DNA from: Ornithodoros turicata
Lineage: Eukaryota > Arthropoda > Arachnida > Ixodida > Argasidae
Length of the DNA stretch: 64,000 nucleotides
Assembly: GCF_037126465.1 (NCBI RefSeq)
Contig: NW_026999326.1
Location: 1,178,001 to 1,242,000 of the forward strand
Direction: 5' to 3'
Positions 56,555 to 64,000 of this stretch are shown piece by piece. The notes under the pieces are model-generated. The model was not told where the DNA came from. It saw only the letters and a list, made by a program, of their open reading frames with translations, and searched no databases. Each line of letters starts with the position of its first letter. Within the stretch, counting starts at the first letter, position 1. Made by a program: the position numbers and the translations under genes.

Positions 56555-57540
56555 TACGGGGTGTTATTTTTATTCGTACATATTTTTATGAAAACAAGCA
56601 CAGCAAAATAGATGCTCTTTTAGCAGGTGGGTTATACGGCCAGGTGAGCATCCTGTAGGAGAGCGTTTGCAACTACTGGATGACTAATTATCTAAAATTC
56701 ATTAATTGACTTATGAATTATATATTTTCTGGCAAATGGGAGATAGCAGATTTGTATCCAGTCATTTTTGAAATCTATCGTCGTTATTAGAGACCCTGAG
56801 AAGCGAACGCATTTTGAGATATAAATATCTGAATTTCGCTATGCAAATGTGCCGAAACCAGACCTACACACCACTCGAGCGCAGAAATAGCGAGAGGCAA
56901 TCAATGGGCGCGTTTTCTTATTCACCTCTCGCAAGTTGCAGTTAAAGTGGGTGAAAAATCCAGAGTAGGCCAAAAATCCAGAGTACAACTGAGGTCTTAA
57001 TGCAGCACCCAAGTCATTTTTAACACCCTATTTCCTTCCTATAAAACTATTAAGTAGGCCAGTAAGATGCAGCATGCCAAGTAATATTAGTAGGCAGTTG
57101 CAATTTCGTAATAACGTTACCATAATAACCATAATAACCGTAATAACGTTACACAACCACACGACGCTCCGCTTCATAGATTCAGCTATGCTTTATGTAA
57201 CTCTTCTGGTTTCTTACTAGGCCCTGACGCTCTGGACCAATCAGATGACGGAGGGGCTGCTTCTCTACTTTCGAAAGATCGGAAAATCATTCCACACTGT
57301 GCTTATAGGCTTCTCATCCAGTCGGACAAATTCGATAGGCCTGAATTGGCTTTTTTTTCACGAAAGTTTGAAATGTAAGTTTGTGTTATAGTGGTTTCAC
57401 ATGTCCCCGCTACATATTGAATGTACTGTACATCATCGTACTTTTGATACTATAGCATATCTAGCGTACATTATTATTCAAAATCTAATGTGGCAAACTC
57501 AGCCACACGATGCCAACAATTGCTTCTGTCTTTTCTCCAA
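56555..57540 (+). repeat. dispersed repeat starting ACGGGGTGTT, copy 2, then empty
   Basis: 56556-56950 begins GTACGGGGTGTTATTTTTAT and contains ACATATTTTTATGAAAA, like 63527. 56950-57540 has no recognised feature apart from CAATAACCGTAATAACG-type short repeats near 57115-57150. Confidence 0.4.
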
Positions 57541-57549
57541 CTGCCAACA

Positions 57550-58735
57550 ACAACAACATATATATTGTGATGATGAAGTGGGGAGGTTTTCCACTCTAGG
57601 AGTGGAACGCTACCCCATAGCTAGGGGTCTAATATGAGTGGTGACAATGATCAGTGATGACGATGAAAGATGACGGGAATGATCGAAGTGGCGATGACGA
57701 TGCTGGACGTGATCGTGGTGGTGGGAGTGTCCGAGGGCGCTGCTGGGGTCATAGTGAGTCATTTAGGCCTGTCGCCTCAAAGAAGTCAACCACGTGACGT
57801 AAGGCCGCCCTGGAGTCGGCCGCGGTGTCCCAAGGGCCGAGGATGGTCGACAAGTTGAAGGGGCGGCAGCCAAGGGTGGCAAGCTGCGACTGCAGTGTAC
57901 GCCTCTCGTTGACATAGGTCCGGCAGTGGAGGAGTATGTGCTCAACGTTGGCAAGTACGCCACACTCGTTGCACATAGGGCTAGCCTCACAGCCTAGCTG
58001 GTATCGATAGGACGGAGTGAAGGCCACATTCAGACGTAGCCTGTGGATGAGTGACTTCAGAGGACGAGGAAGCTTTGCAGGCAGTCGGTATGACAGCGTT
58101 GGGTCTACATTTCCCAAAGAGGACATAGTTGGAATGTCGTGTTGCCACTGTAGGGTAGACCAGGAATCGGACAAATGCCTGAGGAGGGATCTTCTGTCTC
58201 CTTTCGAGAGTATAATGGGCATAGAAGGTCGTTGTTGGTGTGCAGCGGCAGCGGCAGCGTCGGCCTCGTGGTTCCCAGTTATTCCGCAATGCCCTGGAAC
58301 CCACTGAAAGGCAACGTAGTGGGAGCGATCTTGTAGGGACTTCAGGGCGCACAGGATGTCTATCACCACTGAGGCAAGGGAGCCGCGGATGCCCATGTTT
58401 TTAATGCACAGGAGAGCTGCTTTGGAGTCTGTGTAAATTACCCAGTGCCGCGGTTCACAGTCTTCCGCATATGTCAAAAATAACAAGATGGCATAAAGTT
58501 CAGCGGATGTCGATGAGGTACGGTGAGATAGACGACACCCACGTGTAACAGACTGTGATGGGATGGCAAAGGCTGAAGTTGAAGTGTCCCTGGTCGACGA
58601 TCCATCCGTGTATACAGCGGTACTGTTGCGGTATTGAGCCTCGACGAAGTCAAGGGTAAGTTGTCCAACTGCCAGTATTCAATCGAAGTGCCAGGTTTCA
58701 GTTTGATGCTATGGTATGGCCAGATATACATGTAT
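57550..58735 (-). pseudogene. LINE 3' half: RNase H and C-terminal zinc motif
   Basis: On the minus strand one long frame (about 58660 to 57749) encodes a complete RNase H: VYTDGSSTRD, TSAELYAILLF, VIYTDSKAALLC and GHCGITGNHEADAAAA. The C-terminal MCNECGVLANVEHILLHC follows, with a stop at 57749. The 3' region ends near 57555 with GATGATGAAG and an AATATATATG tail. It is 5'-truncated at about 58735. The frame is intact, so this copy is relatively young. It shares its 3' terminus (GCTATGGGGTAG) with 44640-44940 and 47958-48345. Confidence 0.85.
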
Positions 58736-59035
58736 ATATTTTTGCTTTCGTCCTGAGGTTGCTCATTTCAGAAGGATAGTCACCGTGACATTCGTCTTTG
58801 TTTTTGGAATTACAGTTTAGGAATTTTGAATTAAAGAACTAAAATCGAGCACTCTTAATTATTTCAGAGCACCCCTTATGCGCCTCTCTGTTGAAAATAA
58901 TTCCCGAGGTTACCTCAGAGTCTGAGGTCTTCAGGTATTATGGGACATCTGAGGTCTTGAGGTTGCCTCAAAGCTTGAGGTCCTGGGGTTACCTCAGAGC
59001 TTGGGGTTCTCGAGTTACCTCAGGGCCTGAGGTTT

Positions 59036-60150
59036 TCACAGATTGGACCTGAACGCATTGGACAACACAGAGCGCCCGTAGCACGACTTCGTGTTCAAAG
59101 ACTTTTTATTGGTATTGAGGTCATCAGGTTCTAAATATTTTTCAGACATTTTAATTTGCCGTTCAGTGTCGCGACTCTCTTCTTTCTGCTTTCTTCGCCT
59201 TCCTCCGTTCTGCTCTTGAAGCACTGGAGGTATGCACATAGAGATAAAATTCAGTTCAGGTACGATAACCAAAAAGGGAATATAAAATAATACACGGCAT
59301 ACCGAATATTGGTTACCAAATTGAGTGAGCATGTCTGCATCAACGAAAGTAATTTGCTCCACGCAGTGACCAAACTATAAAAGTTCATTACGGTAAATTT
59401 TCATACTCAAAACGCAGACCACAGGCATACCTAGAGTCTCCAAATAAGTTTAGTAGCTCTATGCATAGCAAGAATATGCGCATACGTTTTCAACAAGAAA
59501 AAGTAACGATGAATGCTTGTTAAACCAGAGGGATAAACAATCTGGTGAGCAGTACCCTCAGGCACGTTGTCGAATGAAAAGCAACAGAAGGAGAGAAATT
59601 TAGTGCCGATAATACACCGTTCAAGATATGTAAACACTCACATTATTCCGCGTTTGTTGCTGTTCCCGCTCACGCCTTGATGGTTTTCCTATCCGCTTTC
59701 GTTCGCTGCAGGCCTTGGCGATATTTTCAGTGCCTATCACGCGACATGCAATCGATTTGAAATGCATCGTAGGAATCTGAAAATACGGTATCACAAGTAC
59801 TAGAAATTCACAGTTACATCAACTTCTAAAGCGTCACTTTCCATTCATGAGATATTCAAGCATAATTTTTCCTTTAAAACAAGACACACACACACACACA
59901 CACACGCACGCACGCACATACAGCAAAAACTATATACAAGAAAATTTCCGTCACGTACCTTCCAGAAAGAAGCTTCCACGGGTTTTCTCGCCCTCCTTCC
60001 GGAAAATGGCGTGCACTGGATATTCCGTGTTCCGATTGAAAATCTGTGCGATCGTTGTCTTCAGAAAAATTCCTCACGTCGTCCACAGAAGTAACAACTC
60101 GAATGTCGTCAAGAAACTCACGTATACGCACGTCATCATGACACCTTATT
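59036..60150 (-). other. candidate spliced gene inside the ACCTCAG element
   Basis: Three minus-strand blocks have splice-like borders. About 59957-60065 reads TTIAQIFNRNTEYPVHAIFR then KEGEKTRGSFFLE with a donor GTACGT. 59644-59776 has an acceptor ATTTTCAG, encodes IACRVIGTENIAKACSERKR then GKPSRREREQQQ, and has a donor GTGAGT. About 59036-59240 has an acceptor ACCTCCAG and a charged frame NGGRRRKQKEESRDTERQIK ending at a TGA. Intron phases do not all agree, and I recognise no domain. It may be a decayed element gene or a chance run of splice-like words. Confidence 0.25.
59882..59917. repeat. CA microsatellite
   Basis: (CA)n passing into (CGCA)n, about 36 bases. Confidence 0.9.
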
Positions 60151-60655
60151 AAAAAGCGGCACACAGGACGAAGCAAATACACACGCATGCCATGGAAGCA
60201 GAGGGAGGCGATTCCTAGAACGCGTTGCAAATGCGGGAACTTAGTGTACGGCCCCCGAGCAAAAAAAGAAAAAAGAGGGAGAAATAGGGATGCGTAGCTG
60301 GAGCGAAGCCACTGAGTGGAGCTGTAAAAATAACACCGACGCATATCTCCCGCGTTGTTGTTTTCTTTCGTCTTTTTTTTTTCAGAACCAAACGAAACGA
60401 AGTATTCCATCTTTTGTAGATTATTTTCACATTTCATTGTGGTGTACGCCAACCTGTGTGAAGCTCACAGAAGCAGAAAGTATCGCAACAACTCCTCCTT
60501 GCAATTTTATCTATCCATTATAGCCTCTAATAGAGATACAGGAGAGAATCTACCGTTTACCCTATATTGCGCTTATTGTGTTTTCAGATGACTGGTCATG
60601 CCAAAATCGGTAGTGTATTTTTCACACGAGTAATGTGATTTCTGTGTGCATATTG

Positions 60656-60747
60656 CCAAAACCCTCGAGACTAGGGAGCTACGCAAACAGACGCACGCGG
60701 ACAGTGTCCGGCTGTTTTCGTAGTTCCCTAGCCTCGGGTTTTAGTAA
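60656..60747. repeat. imperfect inverted repeat
   Basis: Arms of about 32 bp (AAAACCCTCGAGACTAGG left; CCTAGCCTCGGGTTTT right) around about 28 bases including ACAGTGTCCGG. It may be a small MITE nested in the larger element. Confidence 0.55.
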
Positions 60748-61389
60748 TATGAATTATAATCTCCAGCTCGCTTCCTCTTTAGCAATTCTTTCATTGTGAT
60801 TTTTGTGTAACGTTCGTTGTGGGCGCTTTGTGCTAGCAGGGCTTTAATTTATAACCGAATATAATTCACTTCATGCCTTCCTGATGGTTTATGTGGATGA
60901 CACTTCTGAAATTTCGCGTTTTGGCGTTACGGTTTGGTGTAGGCTGAATTCACGTTTCCAATTTAATGAAGGTAACATAATGAAATTACAAGTCATCAAA
61001 CTAAATTCTACACCAAAACACCTCGCGAACCTCTCCAACGCAAAGGCCCCCACAGAAATTGCTCACCACTGCCTGGTCACCTCCGGCCTGGTTTCAGGTC
61101 TTGAGGTGGAACCTTAAAAGAACCACAGCATGGTCTGGGGTTCTGGGTAGAACCTCAGAATTTCTTGAAGTAACCTCAAAAGAGCGAAAGCAATGTGTTA
61201 GGTCCTGACGCAGAACCTCAGAATTTCTTGAGGTAACCTTAGAAGAACCACAGCCGGGTCTGAGGTCCTGAGGTAGAGCCTCAGGATTTCTTAAGGTAAC
61301 CTCAGAAGAACCACAGGCAGTTCTGAGGTAACCTCAGACAACCTCAAGATATCCTGAGGAAACCTCAAGACGTTTTTCCAATAGGGCTG

Positions 61390-62250
61390 CATTTCAACGA
61401 AGACCTGTACTACACGTATGACAAACCACGCAACAGTGATGAACATTCGAAGGTTAATGTGCTAAAAAGAAGACGTGTTAATCTGTTGTGAAAGATGCTT
61501 AGCACGTTCTCGAGTCGAGGAGTAGGTGTCAAGCTAATTCCTGTCTTCCGAAGAGGAGACAAGGATGTTCCTGGATTATACTGATCAGCTCCACTTTTTA
61601 AGGCTCCCTGTAAACTAATGGAGCACATCATATACTAGCATGTTGTTAACCATCTGAGGTTTATCAAGTTCTTTTTTCAAATTTCAACAGGGCTTCAAAA
61701 AAGGGTACTCAGGCGAAACTAATGAGTGGACCTCGTTCCCAACAGTTAAAACTGTCTTGATTACTGGGTCCATATCGATGCAATACTTTTTATTTATTTA
61801 TTTTATTTTTTGCAAAGGCTTTTGACACAGTTCTTTATGCTCGCTTGTTGGTCAAAGTAGCCTGATAAAAATTTGATCCAGCTACCCAGTAGCGCAGCGA
61901 GAAAAATATTTCGAGAGGGGTTGTATCGGGACCTTACATGGGGGAGGAAGATTTCCCCCTCGTTTCCCCTTCCCAAATTCACTACCTACTAAGAGTAAGA
62001 TTAAGAGTAACTAAGAGGAGGCTATTGAACACCCCCGCCGGGTGTTTAGTTAGTTCTTAACTAACTGCCGCTGTGCAAAGATTTCGTGAGAACCTAGCAT
62101 ATCGCCACCATGTGGCGTTTGTCACGTTACAATCGTACCATATCTTGATCTAGCAAGGCCTTCCGGTGATCGGTGCTGTAGAATTCCATACCCCTCCGTT
62201 ATGTTACACCATATTGCGGTCTTTAACGTATGATAAAAAAGCATACTGCT
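61390..62250 (+). pseudogene. LINE RT remnant, plus-strand relative of 31030-31880
   Basis: Around 61535 IPVFRRGDKDVPGLY matches the RT start; LMEHIIY and FQQGFKKGYSGET follow; around 61810 FAKAFDTVLYARLL is motif A. Frames change several times. Past 61865 a segment to about 62035 is foreign to the other copy, after which similarity resumes (CATATCGCCACCATG, GGTGATCGGT). Confidence 0.65.
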
Positions 62251-62869
62251 ATGTAAATTGTTTCCTGGGCTCATTATTCCATTTCACCATATTCCCGTAA
62301 GCAATTGTTATAGCAGAGCCCCTGAGGACGAAGATCCCCACTTATCATCATTTAAAAACAAAGTTGTTGGTTCACAACGCTCATTACATTGCAGAAACCG
62401 TTCTTATCGCTTATTGTTTGGGGAATACCATTCTTGCAGTCACATGAATTGCTGAAGGGTAATTTTGAAAATTAAAGGCAATCTGAGTAATGACACTGCC
62501 AACATGGCACAGTGTATGCACCAGGTAACTCCATTTCAGAAGTCTGAAAACACTCAAAGAAACCATGAAGCGAATTAGGTATTTCCTTTTTGCTAGAGCA
62601 AGTAAGAATGGTGGGTAGAAAGACAGTAACAACCCGTTTCCACAAAACACACTCTGATTAAGTAGCAATTTCCAGCCAGAGAGCTAAGGCTTTTCTAGAT
62701 TACAAGAAATGGGTACCTGGTTGTACATAACAAGAACAATTCATACACCTGACGTCACTGTCTCCCACACCCTTCTAGCTATCAAACGTTCTTATGCTTC
62801 CCCAACGCACTTCTATGAGCAGTGTTCTAGTGTACGTACACATCACTGAAAACAATATGAAATGCTGTA
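62251..62869. other. no gene recognised
   Basis: Short frames; no repeat structure noticed. Confidence 0.35.
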
Positions 62870-63190
62870 CTTCAACAGGTTATATTGACATCCTTCTTCA
62901 TGAGACCGTAGATGTGCTCCTTGCTCCCTTCACTCCAATCCGCGCTGTCAGATGCAAGCGCACTTGTCACAAAGCCAGTGAGTATACTCATATTCTGAAC
63001 ATTACAAAATGTGAAATGTGTAGAGCCCACAGTGAGGTAAATCAAGGGAATCAGTCATTAAGGCTCAGAAAAGCTGTTTTCTGCAGGGATCTGATACACG
63101 GCTGAGCCATGAATAGTCCTGTGAAAGCATCAAGATTTCTTTGAAGTTTAGATGTGTCAGCTTTCTATTTGCTTTCCTCCCTTTTTTTAG
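62870..63190 (+). repeat. dispersed repeat, copy 2 (partner at 5695-5960)
   Basis: Plus-strand copy sharing GACATCCTTCTT, GTGCTCCTTGCTCCCTT, AAGGCTCAGAAAAGCTGTTT and GATCTGATAC with the complement of 5695-5960. Both carry a frame ending LRLRKAVF.RDLI. before a stop. Class unknown. Confidence 0.6.
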
Positions 63191-63526
63191 TACGTCACTA
63201 CTTTCAAAACCTGTGCACATTAGCTTGAGTAACTGTTGTCATGACGGGTAATTTCTTAAGGCTTAGCGGCTAGTACAGAGATGCAAACTTGAGCAAATCT
63301 CTCCACGACAAAGCCCTGTGTAAAATTGACATCCACCACACCGCAAATATTTTAAATAGGTACTAGGACTTCCAACTGTGATTTTTTACTTTTGAGATAT
63401 GTGCTATTCTGTTTTGAAATTGGTCATTTGATTTTTTTTAGTTAGTTAATCAATGGACGTATTCAAGGAGAGGCACAGTAGCTAGCAAATATGTAAAACC
63501 TGCATCCCTGTTTCTTTGACTATATA

Positions 63527-64000
63527 CAGGGTGTTTCCTTTTATCTGTAACATATTTTCATAAAAGGGGAGTTGCCTTAGGACGCTTTTACTTTCGCCAT
63601 TTGTTTACTCGACGAGGCTGCTACTAGGAAGCCATATGTATTCTCAATTAGGGGACTAATTAACAGAGATATTTCAATCAACTTTTTAAATATTGACTTT
63701 AGGGAGCACATTGCAATTGTAATACTAAAGCCTGAGCTTCACATGATGCGCTCGAACCACTGACGAAGCACGAAAGTAAGCGCACGAAGCGCAGCGCGCG
63801 CCACAGACCTGATTATTTGAGCTCCGCCGTCTGTTCGCACCTTAAGCCAACGCCAAAAAAGCGACGATGACGTCGATATCTCCACCCTCCCTTAGCGACA
63901 CATAAAAACGTAATATTTCTCAATCTTTGGTTTCTTTTTTTCTGCTTCAGCGCTTATCGTACCGTGGAAAGGCAATAGCCGTTTTCGGCAAGATGAACTG
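63527..64000 (+). repeat. dispersed repeat starting ACAGGGTGTT, copy 3
   Basis: Begins ACAGGGTGTTTCCTTTTATC followed by ACATATTTTCATAAAAGG, matching 56556 in form. It runs at least to about 63720 and may reach the end of the window. No transposase seen. Confidence 0.4.

Larger units (their letters stand above)
58893..61388. mobile_element. 2.5-kb element with ACCTCAG-rich inverted ends
   Basis: The left end (58893-59040) repeats GAGGTTACCTCAG-like words, and the right end (61040-61388) repeats the same words inverted. The outermost bases resemble each other (CTCTGTTGAAAATAA left, CCCTATTGGAAAAACG right, complemented). Dense subterminal repeats of one motif suggest a DNA transposon. The superfamily is unknown and no target duplication was established. 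The interior holds possible minus-strand exons and a CA microsatellite. Confidence 0.45.

Noticed and set aside
1..64000. CRISPR arrays, bacterial operons, ribosome binding sites, rRNA
   Set aside because: No direct-repeat/spacer array or compact gene order; splice-like sites and retrotransposons show eukaryotic nuclear DNA.

Overview
The window is eukaryotic, repeat-dominated, nearly gene-free nuclear DNA, most likely from a chelicerate and probably a tick. That rests on recognition rather than a database search. The signs are spliced minus-strand exons of a BEN-domain gene, two tRNA-derived SINEs of tick-like type, several RNase H-bearing non-LTR retrotransposons, Penelope-like elements (PLEs) and an interstitial (TTAGG)n tract of the arthropod telomere type. 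No prokaryotic operons, CRISPR arrays, rRNA genes or real tRNA genes were seen.

Layout. 1-3.4 kb: a LINE remnant whose reverse transcriptase piece is inverted relative to its 3' half. 5.98-10.81 kb: a complete but dead Ty3/gypsy LTR element. It carries a SINE in its 5' LTR, a 742-bp inverted-repeat transposon in gag, and a deletion that removed RT and is filled with a palindrome plus a scrap of LINE. 11.3-12.5 kb: a miniature element inside a 33-bp tandem repeat. 13.756-19.451 kb: a full-length LINE (5.7 kb, 10-bp target duplication) with ORF1, endonuclease, RT and RNase H, broken by frameshifts and a SINE. 19.8-23.9 kb: minus-strand BEN-domain gene parts with a PLE palindrome in an intron. 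24.3-27.2 kb: a decayed intron-containing CACTA/TNP2-type transposase gene, followed by a 1.24-kb non-autonomous CACTA-like element. 29-31.9 kb: small PLE-derived palindromes and LINE debris. 37.5-40 kb: a long minus-strand LINE. 40.1-41.5 kb: inverted repeats around the telomeric tract. 42-49.5 kb: more small elements, LINE 3' ends and a perfect 64-bp palindrome. 50.086-56.177 kb: a head-to-head PLE pair flanked by one 13-bp direct repeat. 57.5-64 kb: another RNase H LINE 3' half, a 2.5-kb element with ACCTCAG-rich ends, and further repeats.

The most interesting theme is the Penelope-like elements. At three places (22, 30.5 and 50-56 kb) two PLE copies lie head to head with 3' ends facing outward, each 3' end carrying a hairpin shaped like a hammerhead ribozyme core (CTGANGA, stem-loop, GAAA). 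At three further places (29.1, 42.3, 44.5 kb), and possibly a fourth (29.8 kb), the same hairpin and its 3' tail are mirrored as small inverted-repeat elements. The longest PLE also has an upstream ORF with an SGNH/GDSL hydrolase signature, a feature I associate with CR1-type LINEs rather than PLEs. Cutting, joining and activity are inferred from sequence pattern only.
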